DNA from: Flavobacterium swingsii
GTDB lineage: Bacteria; Bacteroidota; Bacteroidia; Flavobacteriales; Flavobacteriaceae
DNA length: 64,000 nucleotides
Direction: 5' to 3'
Assembly: GCF_900111965.1 (NCBI RefSeq)
Contig: NZ_FOJT01000002.1
Coordinates: 62,001-126,000 of the forward strand
The notes under the pieces are model-generated. The model ran no database searches. It was not told the DNA's origin and saw only the letters and a list, made by a program, of their open reading frames with translations. Positions 1 to 8,320 of the stretch are shown in pieces. Made by a program: the position numbers and the translations under genes. Position 1 is the first letter of the stretch. Every line of letters begins with the position of its first letter.

Positions 1-1066
1 AATTTTCTACATTCAAAACAGCCATTTTATAATCTATATAATCTAGTTTTTTCTCACTTTCGTGTATCAAAATATAAGAAGTTCCCGAAGCTAACATTCT
101 CGCAGTTCGTCCGTTTCTATGCGTAAATTCGTCTTCTTTAGATGGTAAATGATAATGAATTACATGCTTCATTTCTGGAATATCTAATCCACGAGCAGCC
201 AAATCGGTGGTGATTAAATAACTCACACTTCCGTTTCTAAATTGGATTAATGCGCGTTCGCGCTCGTCTTGATCCATTCCGCCATGATAATATGTGGCAT
301 AAATTCCTTTTTCGTTCAATGTATCACTAATTCTTTCAGCTGCATCACGATGGTTGCAAAAAATAATTGCCGATTCCGATTTTAAAGAACAAATTAAATT
401 AAATAAACTTCCAATCTTATCTTTGTCTTTAGAAACTACCATTTTCATCGAAAGATTTGTTTTTTCTTCTTCTGAAGGAATAAAATCTAAAACAGTTGGA
501 TTGATAACTCTTGTGTATTTCGGGATTTCAATATCAGAAGTGGCAGAAACCAAAATACGTTTGTTTAACTTTGGTAATCTATTAATTATAAATGACATTT
601 GCTCGTGAAAACCCAATTGTAAGGATTTATCAAATTCATCTAAAATTAAAGTTTGAATAGCATCTACACTAAAAGTTCCTCTGTCTATATGATCGGCGAT
701 TCTACCTGGTGTTCCTATAAGAACAGCGGGCGGATTGCTTAAATTTTTAATTTCGGTGTCAATAGAATGACCTCCATAACAAACATTTACTTTATAATTG
801 GTTCCCATTTTTTTCCAAACTTGTTCAATTTGCAAACCCAATTCTCGTGATGGAACTAAAATTAAACATTGAACGGAAGTAATATTTTCTTGCAGCATTT
901 CGAAAATTGGCAACAAAAAAGCTAATGTTTTTCCGGAACCTGTAGGAGAAAGTAATAAAACATTGTTGTCGTTCAAAATAGTGTCTTGAGCAACTTCTTG
1001 CATTTCGTTTAGGTTTTCGATACCTAAATTGAGCAATATATTATTGGAATGGTGGTTGTTATTCAT
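1..1066 (-). CDS. DEAD-box family RNA helicase (3' part outside window)
   Basis: Reads on the minus strand from an ATG at 1066 and leaves the window in frame, so about 355 residues are visible. Both RecA lobes of a superfamily 2 RNA helicase can be read: Walker A PTGSGKT near residue 43, GTPGRIADH, motif II spelled DEFD rather than DEAD, SAT, and in lobe two FCNHRDAAERIS, TTDLAARGLDIP and HRNGRTAR. The family uses ATP to remodel RNA duplexes, often in ribosome assembly. The missing C-terminus would decide whether it is DbpA-like. A TATCTTTG box ends four bases before the ATG, which suggests a leaderless or nearly leaderless mRNA and supports this start. Confidence 0.93.
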   Translation of the reverse strand, partial: MNNNHHSNNILLNLGIENLNEMQEVAQDTILNDNNVLLLSPTGSGKTLAFLLPIFEMLQENITSVQCLILVPSRELGLQIEQVWKKMGTNYKVNVCYGGHSIDTEIKNLSNPPAVLIGTPGRIADHIDRGTFSVDAIQTLILDEFDKSLQLGFHEQMSFIINRLPKLNKRILVSATSDIEIPKYTRVINPTVLDFIPSEEEKTNLSMKMVVSKDKDKIGSLFNLICSLKSESAIIFCNHRDAAERISDTLNEKGIYATYYHGGMDQDERERALIQFRNGSVSYLITTDLAARGLDIPEMKHVIHYHLPSKEDEFTHRNGRTARMLASGTSYILIHESEKKLDYIDYKMAVLNVEN

Positions 1067-1070
1067 TTTG

Positions 1071-1078
1071 CAAAGATA
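1071..1078 (-). promoter_or_regulatory. -7 box of helicase promoter
   Basis: Read on the minus strand this is TATCTTTG, an exact match to the Bacteroidota -7 consensus TAnnTTTG. Only four bases separate it from the ATG at 1066, so transcription would begin at or very near the start codon. The region where a -33 TTTG would lie is filled by the heptamer array at 1085-1112. Confidence 0.55.
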
Positions 1079-1084
1079 GACTTT

Positions 1085-1112
1085 GAATTATGAATTACGA
1101 ATTACGAATTAC
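1085..1112. repeat. four tandem heptamers GAATTA(T/C)
   Basis: Four consecutive 7-bp units: GAATTAT once and GAATTAC three times. Read toward the helicase they are TAATTC-type units ending six bases before its -7 box. A second four-copy array of the same heptamer family, in the same relation to a -7 box, lies at 25337-25364 before rplS. Confidence 0.85.
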
Positions 1113-1137
1113 GATTTTTTTGAAACCTAAAAAAGTC

Positions 1138-1186
1138 AACACGAATTTCACGAATTTACACAAATTAATTCGTGATAATTCGTGTT
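1138..1186. repeat. imperfect palindrome, possible terminator
   Basis: The left arm 1138-1156 (two CACGAATT units) pairs with the right arm 1167-1186 (two AATTCGTG units) with one bulged base. It lies 10 bp past the nudix gene stop and upstream of the helicase promoter, so it could end nudix transcription. Its AT-rich tandem-unit build resembles the palindrome at 10115-10160. Confidence 0.6.
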
Positions 1187-1195
1187 TTTAATTTC

Positions 1196-1795
1196 CTAAA
1201 TAACTTTTTCTTCTACAAACAATAATTTAATGTTTTCGTACGAGTTTTTTAATGCTTCTTTTATTTCATCAGGATTTAGCCAAGCAACTTTTTCGATTCC
1301 TTCTTCAATTTGACCTGTTGGCGTTCCTTCAAAATCGGTTTTCATTTCAAACCAATGTGTGATTTTTAATTTATAACGACCATTACGTTTGAAGACATGA
1401 TAGGTTTTTTGCAGTTTTCCAGTAATGGTAAGACCAGTTACACCAGTTTCTTCTTCTACTTCACGGATAGCGGTATCTTCTATAAGTTCGCCTTTTTCTA
1501 TTCCGCCTTTTGGTAAATCCCATTTTCCATTTCTAAAAATAAAAAGAACGGCACCATTTTTGTTAAATACTAATCCGCCACCGGCTTTATTAACGGGAAT
1601 TTTTGCCTTTAAGGTTTTTATAATCTCTTTTTCGTCAGGATGATACAGATAAGCTTTCTGTAATTTGTTCTGAAAAAAATTGATGATAATCTGATTAATA
1701 TCGGCGCTTTCTAACAAGAAAAATTTAAAATCAGTTTCTTTTTTGATTTCATTTGTTAGAAAAAGTGGCTTGTCGTTCACAAAAACTTTATACAT
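1196..1795 (-). CDS. NUDIX hydrolase
   Basis: 199-residue protein with a full Nudix box in its middle: GGIEKGELIEDTAIREVEEE followed by TG, which fits Gx5Ex7REUxEExGU and coordinates the catalytic Mg2+. The family hydrolyses nucleoside diphosphates linked to another group; the substrate cannot be told from sequence. The N-terminal ~65 residues before the Nudix fold are family-specific. I chose MYKVFVNDK at 1795, not the in-frame ATG at 1831, because the longer form runs into pyrE and adds unrelated residues. The start codon faces the pyrE start with only seven bases between, and the same neighbour order is familiar in flavobacteria. Confidence 0.92.
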   Translation of the reverse strand: MYKVFVNDKPLFLTNEIKKETDFKFFLLESADINQIIINFFQNKLQKAYLYHPDEKEIIKTLKAKIPVNKAGGGLVFNKNGAVLFIFRNGKWDLPKGGIEKGELIEDTAIREVEEETGVTGLTITGKLQKTYHVFKRNGRYKLKITHWFEMKTDFEGTPTGQIEEGIEKVAWLNPDEIKEALKNSYENIKLLFVEEKVI

Positions 1796-1798
1796 TTG
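1791..1798 (+). promoter_or_regulatory. -7 box of pyrE promoter
   Basis: TACATTTG is an exact TAnnTTTG match ending four bases before the pyrE ATG at 1803, with a weak CTTG 18 bp upstream in place of the -33 TTTG. The box overlaps the first codon of the divergent nudix gene. The pyrE mRNA would be leaderless or nearly so. Confidence 0.5.
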
Positions 1799-1802
1799 TA
1801 CT

Positions 1803-2450
1803 ATGATTTTTAATAAAGATACTGCTAGCAAAACTGCTGAATTGCTTTTACAAATAAATGCAATTAAATTGAATTCTGAAAATCCTTTTACATGGGCTTC
1901 AGGATGGAAATCTCCTATTTATTGTGATAATAGGGTAATTCTCTCGTTTCCAGCGATAAGAAATTATATTCGCGACGAATTTTCTAAAAATATCGAAAAA
2001 CAATTTGGTAAACCAGATGTTATTGCAGGTGTTGCCACTGGCGCAATAGGTATTGGGATTTTGGTTGCTCAGGAACTGGGTGTGCCTTTTGTATATGTGC
2101 GTCCCGAAGCAAAAAAACACGGACGATTAAACCAAGTAGAAGGTTTTTTGCAAAAAGGTCAGAATGTAATTGTGGTCGAAGACTTAATTAGTACAGGAAA
2201 TAGTAGTTTACTTGCCGTAGAAGCTTTGCGTAACGAAGGTGCCAATGTAAAAGGAATGGCGGCCGTTTTTTCTTACGGATTTCAAGTGGCGAACGATAAT
2301 TTTGCCAATGCAAAAGTCGATTTATACACTTTAAGTAATTACGAAAGTTTATTAGAACTGGCTGTTGCTAAAGAATATATTACAAAAAATGAACAATATT
2401 TACTGCAAGAATGGCGAAAAAGCCCGTCTGAATGGAATATTGAAGTTTAA
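1803..2450 (+). CDS. pyrE: orotate phosphoribosyltransferase
   Basis: 215 residues, normal for PyrE, which joins orotate to PRPP to give OMP in the fifth step of pyrimidine synthesis in the cytoplasm. Visible signatures are NPFTWASGWKSPIYCDNR near the N-terminus, YVRPEAKKHG in the flexible catalytic loop, and the PRPP-binding motif VIVVEDLISTGNSS. The start is ATG at 1803; the longer in-frame reading from 1743 would overlap the divergent nudix gene. A -7 box lies directly before the ATG. Downstream an AATAACC-octamer palindrome separates it from the SRPBCC gene. Confidence 0.97.
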   Translation: MIFNKDTASKTAELLLQINAIKLNSENPFTWASGWKSPIYCDNRVILSFPAIRNYIRDEFSKNIEKQFGKPDVIAGVATGAIGIGILVAQELGVPFVYVRPEAKKHGRLNQVEGFLQKGQNVIVVEDLISTGNSSLLAVEALRNEGANVKGMAAVFSYGFQVANDNFANAKVDLYTLSNYESLLELAVAKEYITKNEQYLLQEWRKSPSEWNIEV

Positions 2451-2463
2451 ACTTTTTGTTGAT

Positions 2464-2535
2464 TCGTTTATTCGGTTATTCGAAATCAGCAAATCAACAA
2501 ATAACCGAATAAACGATTAACCTAATAACCTAATA
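2464..2535. repeat. 17-bp palindrome with AATAACC octamers
   Basis: The arm 2464-2480 is a perfect inverted repeat of 2500-2516, with a 19-base spacer. The right arm runs into four degenerate octamers (2500-2531: AATAACCG, AATAAACG, ATTAACCT, AATAACCT) that end four bases before the ATG at 2536. Related octamers sit before valS (38849-38880) and before the gene at 57587. Confidence 0.75.
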
Positions 2536-2928
2536 ATGAATTTAGAAAGTCAAAAAGTTACTGTTCAAAAAAATGCGGAATATATTTTTAATGAATTAAG
2601 CCAAGTTAAAAATTTCGAAAAATTAATGCCAGACAATATCGCAAAATTTGAAGTATTAGATGAAAATGCTTTTATTTTTGGATTAAAAGGTATGCCGGAA
2701 ATAAAACTTAAAATGAAAGAGAAAAATGCTAATTCTCAAGTTATTTTAGGAGCTGCAAGTGATAAATTACCGTTTACATTGACCGCAAATATTAATGAAG
2801 TTTCTTCAGAATCGACTGAAATACAATTGCTTTTTGATGGCGATTTTAATGCTATGATGGCCATGATGATAAAAGGACCAATAAGCAAGTTTATTGAAAC
2901 TTTGAGTGAGAATATGATAAAGTTGTAG
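2536..2928 (+). CDS. SRPBCC/START-fold protein, unknown ligand
   Basis: 130 residues with the look of a small helix-grip (SRPBCC) protein: an N-terminal strand, the helix and phrase NELSQVKNFEKLMPDN, then alternating strands and a C-terminal amphipathic helix GPISKFIETLSENMIKL. Such folds bind hydrophobic ligands or lipids; nothing here fixes which. No signal peptide, so cytoplasmic. It follows pyrE in the same direction, an order also known from other flavobacteria, but the palindrome between them makes separate control possible. The assignment rests on fold-level resemblance, not catalytic residues. Confidence 0.8.
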   Translation: MNLESQKVTVQKNAEYIFNELSQVKNFEKLMPDNIAKFEVLDENAFIFGLKGMPEIKLKMKEKNANSQVILGAASDKLPFTLTANINEVSSESTEIQLLFDGDFNAMMAMMIKGPISKFIETLSENMIKL

Positions 2929-2953
2929 TTCTTTATAACCACAAACTTTATAA

Positions 2954-3006
2954 CCACAAAAGGCACAAAAGAAAATCGTAATTTTTTTCTTTTGTGTCTT
3001 TTGCGG
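2954..3006. terminator. bidirectional terminator hairpin
   Basis: The arm 2954-2975 pairs with 2985-3006, with two mismatches, around a short AT loop. It sits between the convergent SRPBCC gene and birA and ends 7 bp before the birA stop. It would stop transcription from both sides. Confidence 0.65.
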
Positions 3007-3012
3007 TAAAAA

Positions 3013-3744
3013 CTAATAAATCATCATAATTTCTTTTACCTCAAAAAAATTAACGCTATCATCTTCTAACAAAACTTCCAGTTGTCCGTTGCGGTTTACA
3101 CCGTTTATAATACCCATAAACCGTTGCTGGTTTGCATCTTCAAAAAGAGTTGGTTTTCCTTTTTTAAATAAATAATTTTCGTATTCATTCCAAAAAGAAT
3201 CAATTTCATTATTTTTTAGTTTTTCGATGTTGTTTTCAATTTTAATAACAATATTTTCTAGAAGTGTATCAATATCAAAATCTTGATGCATTACATTCTT
3301 TAATGAAGACGCTTTGGGTAAATTATCGAAGTTGGTTTGGTTTACATTCAATCCAATTCCTACGATAGATTCTATTTTTCCGTTTTCTTTAATGCTATTT
3401 TCTATAAGTATGCCAGCTATTTTTTTATTTTCTGCCATAATGTCGTTTGGCCATTTTATATTTAAATTAGTAATTTTCAGGTCATTTAATACCTGAACGA
3501 TACTTACAGCAACAACAATATTTAAATTAAAAATTTCATTAATGTTAATAATAGTATTTTTTATTAAAATACTGGTTATTAGGTTTTTATTATCTTCTGA
3601 AGCCCAATTAGAACCCATTTGTCCTTTGCCTTTTGTTTGAGATTTTGTGGTCACAACCGTATAATTTTCTAAATTTTCTTTTTGTGATAACCCTTTTAGG
3701 AAATCATTAGTAGAATCTATGGCATCGAGTTTGATTAACTTCAT
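3013..3744 (-). CDS. birA: biotin--[acetyl-CoA-carboxylase] ligase
   Basis: 243-residue BirA catalytic domain without the N-terminal winged helix of E. coli BirA, so a monofunctional ligase that biotinylates the carboxylase carrier protein via biotinyl-AMP. Motifs: IDSTNDF, the biotin/ATP loop KGKGQMGSNW, and KWPNDIMAENKKIAGILIE, followed by a C-terminal SH3-like cap. I start at MKLIKLDAIDSTN (3744); the longer reading from 3777 adds eleven residues not expected in the family. It diverges from rsfS with the rsfS promoter in the gap. Confidence 0.95.
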   Translation of the reverse strand: MKLIKLDAIDSTNDFLKGLSQKENLENYTVVTTKSQTKGKGQMGSNWASEDNKNLITSILIKNTIININEIFNLNIVVAVSIVQVLNDLKITNLNIKWPNDIMAENKKIAGILIENSIKENGKIESIVGIGLNVNQTNFDNLPKASSLKNVMHQDFDIDTLLENIVIKIENNIEKLKNNEIDSFWNEYENYLFKKGKPTLFEDANQQRFMGIINGVNRNGQLEVLLEDDSVNFFEVKEIMMIY

Positions 3745-3809
3745 GGGTGGGTTTTTGTAAGTATTTACAATTAACATTTATTTACCACCAAAATAAGCAC
3801 AAAAATGAA

Positions 3810-3817
3810 TAACTTTG
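3810..3817 (+). promoter_or_regulatory. -7 box of rsfS-ftsH promoter
   Basis: TAACTTTG matches TAnnTTTG and ends 21 bases before the rsfS ATG. No clear TTTG is seen at the expected -33 spacing. Confidence 0.45.
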
Positions 3818-3838
3818 CAAAAATATTTTAAAAATTAG

Positions 3839-4210
3839 ATGGCTAAAAAAGAAATTAATAATGATGTTTTGTTAGCAAACATTATCAAGGGAATAGAAGA
3901 AGTAAAAGGTAACGACATAACAATTCTTGATTTAAGAGCATTAGAAAATACAGTTTGTGATTATTTTGTGATTTGTAACGGAAATTCGAATACACAAGTA
4001 AACGCAATTGTAAATTCTATTCAGAAAGTAGTTTCGAAAGAACTAAAAGACAAACCTTGGCATGTAGAAGGAGCTGATGTTGCGGATTGGATTTTGATGG
4101 ATTATGTACACATTGTAGTACACGTTTTCCAAAAACATATCCGTGAATATTATAACATTGAAAGTCTTTGGGGTGATGCAAAAATCACAACTATTGAAAA
4201 CAAATATTAA
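3839..4210 (+). CDS. rsfS: ribosome silencing factor RsfS
   Basis: 123 residues matching the RsfS/Iojap (DUF143) family, which binds uL14 on the 50S subunit and blocks 30S joining when nutrients are short. Recognisable stretches are ENTVCDYFVICNGNSNTQV, KPWHVEGADVADWILMDY and the closing VHVFQKHIREYYNIESLWGDA. It begins a unit with ftsH 11 bp downstream; the pairing of ribosome silencing with a membrane quality-control protease is common in Bacteroidota. A TAACTTTG box lies upstream. Confidence 0.96.
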   Translation: MAKKEINNDVLLANIIKGIEEVKGNDITILDLRALENTVCDYFVICNGNSNTQVNAIVNSIQKVVSKELKDKPWHVEGADVADWILMDYVHIVVHVFQKHIREYYNIESLWGDAKITTIENKY

Positions 4211-4221
4211 ATAAAGTATTT

Positions 4222-6156
4222 ATGTCTAAAGAGGTAAAAAAGAATAGTTTCAAGTTTAATCCGTGGTGGATTTATGCCGTTATTACAGCTATTTTTATAA
4301 CAATGTGGTTTTCTGGTCAATCTCGTTGGGTTGAACCTACGAAGACTTCAGTTTCTAAATTCTATGAGTATTTGAATGCAAATCAAGTAGAAAAAGTAGA
4401 AATTATAAACGACAAAACAGTCGAAGTTTATCTGAAAAAAGATGCTTTAGCTGCAAAAGCACATGTTAAAATTCCTAAATTAGATTTGTTGCAAAAACCA
4501 AATCTTGGACCACATTATACTTTTCAAATCGCTAATAATTCTGAAAATTTTCAAGCAAAATTAGACGAAGCTCAAAAAGCACATAAGTTAAACTCATTTG
4601 AATTTAAAACATCAAGCGAATGGACGGATTTAGTAGGGTTTCTGCCTATTATTCTACTTATTGGTTTCTGGATTTACATGATGCGACGTATGTCGGGCGG
4701 TGGTTCTGGTGGCGGTGGAACACAAATTTTTAGTATCGGAAAATCTAAAGCAAAACTTTTTGATGAGAAAACAGATATTAAAACAACTTTCAAAGACGTA
4801 GCTGGATTAGAAGGTGCAAAAGAAGAGATACAAGAAATTGTAGAGTTTCTTAAAAACCCAACAAAATATACCGATTTAGGAGGTAAAATTCCAAAAGGAG
4901 CTTTACTTGTAGGGCCTCCGGGAACAGGAAAAACATTATTAGCTAAAGCGGTTGCAGGAGAAGCTCAAGTTCCGTTTTTCTCATTATCAGGATCCGATTT
5001 TGTCGAAATGTTTGTTGGAGTAGGAGCTTCACGTGTTCGTGATTTGTTCAAACAAGCCAAAGAAAAATCGCCAGCAATTATTTTTATAGATGAGATTGAT
5101 GCAGTTGGTCGTGCTCGTGGAAAAGGAAATATGTCTGGTGGAAATGATGAACGTGAAAATACGCTAAACCAATTATTAACAGAAATGGATGGTTTCGGAA
5201 CAAATACAAATGTAATTGTAATCGCAGCAACAAATAGAGCCGATGTTTTAGATAAAGCCTTAATGCGTGCTGGTCGTTTTGATCGTCAGATTTATGTTGA
5301 TTTACCAGATGTTCGTGAACGTGCCGAAATTTTTGAGGTACATCTTGCACCACTTAAAAAAGTAGAAGGTCTTGATTTAGATTTTCTAGCCAAACAAACT
5401 CCAGGTTTCTCGGGAGCTGATATTGCAAATGTTTGTAATGAAGCAGCACTTATTGCAGCACGTTACAACAAAACAGCAGTAGACAAACAAGATTTCCTTG
5501 ATGCTGTTGATAGGATTGTAGGAGGATTAGAAAAGAAAAATAAAATTATAACACCAGAAGAAAAGAAAGCAATTGCAATTCACGAAGCTGGTCACGCCAC
5601 TGTAAGTTGGATGCTAGAACACGCAGCGCCGCTTATTAAAGTAACTATTGTGCCTCGTGGACAAAGTTTAGGTGCCGCATGGTATTTGCCTGAAGAAAGA
5701 CAAATTGTGCGTCCTAACCAAATGTTAGACGAAATGTGTGCAACTATGGGTGGAAGAGCTGCCGAGAAAGTTATTTTTAATAATATTTCGACAGGAGCAT
5801 TAAGCGATTTAGAAAAAGTTACTAAACAAGCCAGAGCAATGGTTACGATTTACGGACTAAATGAAAAACTAGGAAACATCACTTATTACGATTCGTCAGG
5901 ACAATCAGATTATAATTTTTCTAAGCCATATTCTGAAGAAACAGCGATAACTATCGATAAAGAAATATCGTTAATGATTGAAGAACAGTACCAAAGAGCC
6001 ATTGCGCTTCTTGAATTACACAAAGACAAACTGAATCAATTGGCTGATATTCTTATCGAAAAAGAAGTTATTTTTAAAGACGATTTAGAAACTATTTTCG
6101 GAAAAAGACCATTCGACAAAGAGGTTCATTCCGAAGTTGCTCCTGAAATTGTTTAA
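4222..6156 (+). CDS. ftsH: ATP-dependent zinc metalloprotease FtsH
   Basis: 644 residues, typical for FtsH, a hexameric inner-membrane AAA+ protease that extracts and degrades membrane and soluble proteins. Order: TM1 about residues 14-32, periplasmic domain, TM2 about 137-155, a glycine-rich linker, AAA+ domain with Walker A GPPGTGKT at 231-238, Walker [12 protein letters not shown], the second region of homology [18 protein letters not shown], then the M41 peptidase zinc motif HEAGH at 454-458. The C-terminus is short after the peptidase domain. It is followed by a strong terminator, so rsfS-ftsH form a closed unit. Confidence 0.98.
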   Translation: MSKEVKKNSFKFNPWWIYAVITAIFITMWFSGQSRWVEPTKTSVSKFYEYLNANQVEKVEIINDKTVEVYLKKDALAAKAHVKIPKLDLLQKPNLGPHYTFQIANNSENFQAKLDEAQKAHKLNSFEFKTSSEWTDLVGFLPIILLIGFWIYMMRRMSGGGSGGGGTQIFSIGKSKAKLFDEKTDIKTTFKDVAGLEGAKEEIQEIVEFLKNPTKYTDLGGKIPKGALLVGPPGTGKTLLAKAVAGEAQVPFFSLSGSDFVEMFVGVGASRVRDLFKQAKEKSPAIIFIDEIDAVGRARGKGNMSGGNDERENTLNQLLTEMDGFGTNTNVIVIAATNRADVLDKALMRAGRFDRQIYVDLPDVRERAEIFEVHLAPLKKVEGLDLDFLAKQTPGFSGADIANVCNEAALIAARYNKTAVDKQDFLDAVDRIVGGLEKKNKIITPEEKKAIAIHEAGHATVSWMLEHAAPLIKVTIVPRGQSLGAAWYLPEERQIVRPNQMLDEMCATMGGRAAEKVIFNNISTGALSDLEKVTKQARAMVTIYGLNEKLGNITYYDSSGQSDYNFSKPYSEETAITIDKEISLMIEEQYQRAIALLELHKDKLNQLADILIEKEVIFKDDLETIFGKRPFDKEVHSEVAPEIV

Positions 6157-6177
6157 AACTTAGTTAATAACATACTT

Positions 6178-6219
6178 AAAAATCTCAATCTAATTGCTTA
6201 ATTGGATTGAGATTTTTTT
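6178..6219 (+). terminator. ftsH terminator
   Basis: Arms 6181-6194 and 6201-6214 form a 14-bp stem with one G-U pair and a six-base loop, followed by a T tract. It lies 22 bp after the ftsH stop. Confidence 0.85.
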
Positions 6220-6226
6220 ATCTTTG
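6219..6226 (+). promoter_or_regulatory. -7 box for LUD-cdsA-psd operon
   Basis: TATCTTTG directly abuts the ftsH terminator T tract, 40 bases before the LUD gene ATG. No -33 TTTG is seen because that space is the terminator stem. Confidence 0.5.
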
Positions 6227-6266
6227 GTAGCAATTAAGCAATAATTCCCACGTATTTCAAGTATAT

Positions 6267-6872
6267 ATGAGTATTTTTAGAAAAATATTTGGTTCTAGTA
6301 GCGAAACATCAAACGATACTAACGAAAATGATTTTAATCCGTTTCAGGATATTCATTCTCAACTTCCTGTCGACGAACAATTTACTCATAATTTCAAAAA
6401 AAATGGAGGTAAGTTTTTGTATTGCGAAAACACAGCCGAATTAAATGAACAATTTGAAAATATTCTGGAAGAAAATGATTGGTTCGAATCTGAAGCGATG
6501 TGTTTAGAGCCAAGATTGTTTAAAATGCTTGAGGACAATAAAATTTCTTTCAATAAGCCACAAAACCCTAAGTTTTTCTTGGCCAGTTGCGAGAATCTAA
6601 TTGCCGATGAAGGTTCGATATTATTTTCATCAAATCAAATTAAACAAAACAAACCAAATGATTTGCCAGATAATATTATTTTAGTGGCAACTACAAGCCA
6701 AATTATATTAAATAAAAGTGACGGTTTGAGAGAAATAAAAAAACGTTACACTACCGATTATCCTACGAATATTACCACTTTTAAATATTTTGAAAAAGTA
6801 AAAGAAGAAGACTTCTTACATTACGGAAGTTCTCCAAAACATTTATATTTATTGCTTTTAGAAGATTTGTAA
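6267..6872 (+). CDS. LUD domain protein
   Basis: 201 residues resembling the LUD (LutB/LutC, DUF162) domain: C-terminal half with the nucleotide-sugar-isomerase-like phrases SCENLIADEGSILFSSNQIK, LPDNIILVATTSQIILN and HLYLLLLEDL. LutC-type proteins act in lactate oxidation, but here there are no lutA or lutB neighbours; instead it heads a phospholipid operon one base before cdsA. A metabolic role with lactate is therefore not supported by context. No signal peptide; N-terminal ~60 residues are polar and variable. Confidence 0.85.
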   Translation: MSIFRKIFGSSSETSNDTNENDFNPFQDIHSQLPVDEQFTHNFKKNGGKFLYCENTAELNEQFENILEENDWFESEAMCLEPRLFKMLEDNKISFNKPQNPKFFLASCENLIADEGSILFSSNQIKQNKPNDLPDNIILVATTSQIILNKSDGLREIKKRYTTDYPTNITTFKYFEKVKEEDFLHYGSSPKHLYLLLLEDL

Positions 6873-6873
6873 A

Positions 6874-7680
6874 ATGAATGAAAACGTAACACGTTCATTG
6901 TCAGGATTGGTATATATACTAGTGCTAGTCTTCGCAACACTTTTTTCTAGAGAGTCTTTTTTGGTGCTTTTTGGGTTGTTTATGTTGCAAACTGTACGTG
7001 AATTTTGTAATTTGATATTTTTACCAAAAACGCCAGCATTATTAGTTGCAGGATTGTTATATTTTATCTTTGGGTGTTTCTTGCCAGAAAATAAATTAAC
7101 CGATTTTGGATTAATTGCTGCTTCCTTATTTGTTTCTATCAGATTACTGTTTTGGCTATTTAAAGAAAAAAAATCTGCTATTGATGTTCAAGGAAAATGG
7201 GTAAATTTAATTGGATATATTATTTTGCCTTTTATCTTTATTGCGAAAATTTCAAATTTAGAGGGAACCTTTCAACCAAAACTAATAATTGCTATCTTTA
7301 TACTTATTTGGACAAATGATACTTTTGCTTATATTGTGGGAAAATCTATTGGAAAAAATAAATTATTCGAATCTATTTCTCCTAAAAAAACGATAGAAGG
7401 ATTTGTAGGAGGTGTAGTTTTTGCAATAATTGCGAGTATTATAATTTCTAAATATTATTTGCAAATGCCAGTTTATGTTTGGATAATAACTGCATTAATA
7501 ATTAGTTTTTTTGGTACAATTGGTGATTTGGTCGAATCTAAATTCAAACGAATAGCCAACGTAAAAGACAGCGGAAATATAATGCCAGGACACGGCGGTA
7601 TGCTAGATCGATTAGATAGTATTATATTTGTAGCTCCATTTTTATTTTTATTTTATAAAATTATAGTATATGTTTCATAA
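6874..7680 (+). CDS. cdsA: phosphatidate cytidylyltransferase
   Basis: 268-residue multi-pass membrane protein with about seven to eight hydrophobic helices. It carries the CdsA signature near the C-terminus: SKFKRIANVKDSGNIMPGHG followed by GMLDRLDS, with the metal-binding aspartates. The enzyme makes CDP-diacylglycerol from phosphatidate and CTP, the branch point to phosphatidylserine and acidic phospholipids. It starts one base after the LUD stop and overlaps psd by 11 bp, so the three are translated together; PS decarboxylase two steps downstream fits phosphatidylethanolamine synthesis. Confidence 0.97.
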   Translation: MNENVTRSLSGLVYILVLVFATLFSRESFLVLFGLFMLQTVREFCNLIFLPKTPALLVAGLLYFIFGCFLPENKLTDFGLIAASLFVSIRLLFWLFKEKKSAIDVQGKWVNLIGYIILPFIFIAKISNLEGTFQPKLIIAIFILIWTNDTFAYIVGKSIGKNKLFESISPKKTIEGFVGGVVFAIIASIIISKYYLQMPVYVWIITALIISFFGTIGDLVESKFKRIANVKDSGNIMPGHGGMLDRLDSIIFVAPFLFLFYKIIVYVS

Positions 7681-8320
7681 AGAAGGTTCAAAAATTATTT
7701 TAGTTGCAACATTATTGTTTGTTGTAACAATTGTTTTAGCAGGAGAATTTATCGGTTTAACTTGGCTTAGAATGGGAATTCAGCTTGTTGCTTTGGTTTT
7801 CTATATCATAATTTTGCAATTTTTTAGAAATCCAAACCGAAGTATTGTTGCTAATGACAATCAGATTGTAGCGCCAGTAGACGGAAAAGTAGTCGTTATA
7901 GAAGAGGTTTTCGAACCAGAATATTTCAAAGACAAACGTTTACAGGTTTCTATATTTATGTCACCTATAAATGTGCATGTTACACGTTATGCCATTTCTG
8001 GATTGATAAAATATAGCAAATACCATCCAGGGAAATTCCTTGTGGCTTGGCATCCAAAAGCCAGTACCGAAAATGAACGTACCACAGTAGTTATTGAAAG
8101 CAAAGTTTTTGGCGAAATATTGTACCGTCAAATTGCTGGAGCACTTGCCAAAAGAATTGTAAATTATGCCGAAGAAGGTACACAAGTAGTTCAGGGAACG
8201 GATGCTGGATTTATAAAATTTGGCTCACGAGTAGATTTATTTTTGCCATTAGGAACAAAAGTAAATGTGAAGCTAAACGAAGTGGCAATAGGAAACAAAA
8301 CGATTATAGCTTTAGGTTAA
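7670..8320 (+). CDS. psd: phosphatidylserine decarboxylase
   Basis: 216 residues, the short class of Psd. Two N-terminal hydrophobic helices anchor it in the membrane (about residues 8-45); the catalytic domain includes IVAPVDGKVVVIEEVFEP, FMSPINVHVTRYAISG and the self-cleavage site FIKFGSRVDL, where Ser of GS becomes the pyruvoyl group. It converts phosphatidylserine to phosphatidylethanolamine, the main Bacteroidota phospholipid. It overlaps cdsA by 11 bp and the next ATG follows its stop codon without a gap. Confidence 0.97.
   Translation: MFHKEGSKIILVATLLFVVTIVLAGEFIGLTWLRMGIQLVALVFYIIILQFFRNPNRSIVANDNQIVAPVDGKVVVIEEVFEPEYFKDKRLQVSIFMSPINVHVTRYAISGLIKYSKYHPGKFLVAWHPKASTENERTTVVIESKVFGEILYRQIAGALAKRIVNYAEEGTQVVQGTDAGFIKFGSRVDLFLPLGTKVNVKLNEVAIGNKTIIALG

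Noticed and set aside
5084-5353. His/Leu-rich antisense frame inside ftsH
   Set aside because: Shadow of the conserved AAA+ coding region, with composition typical of a complementary frame.
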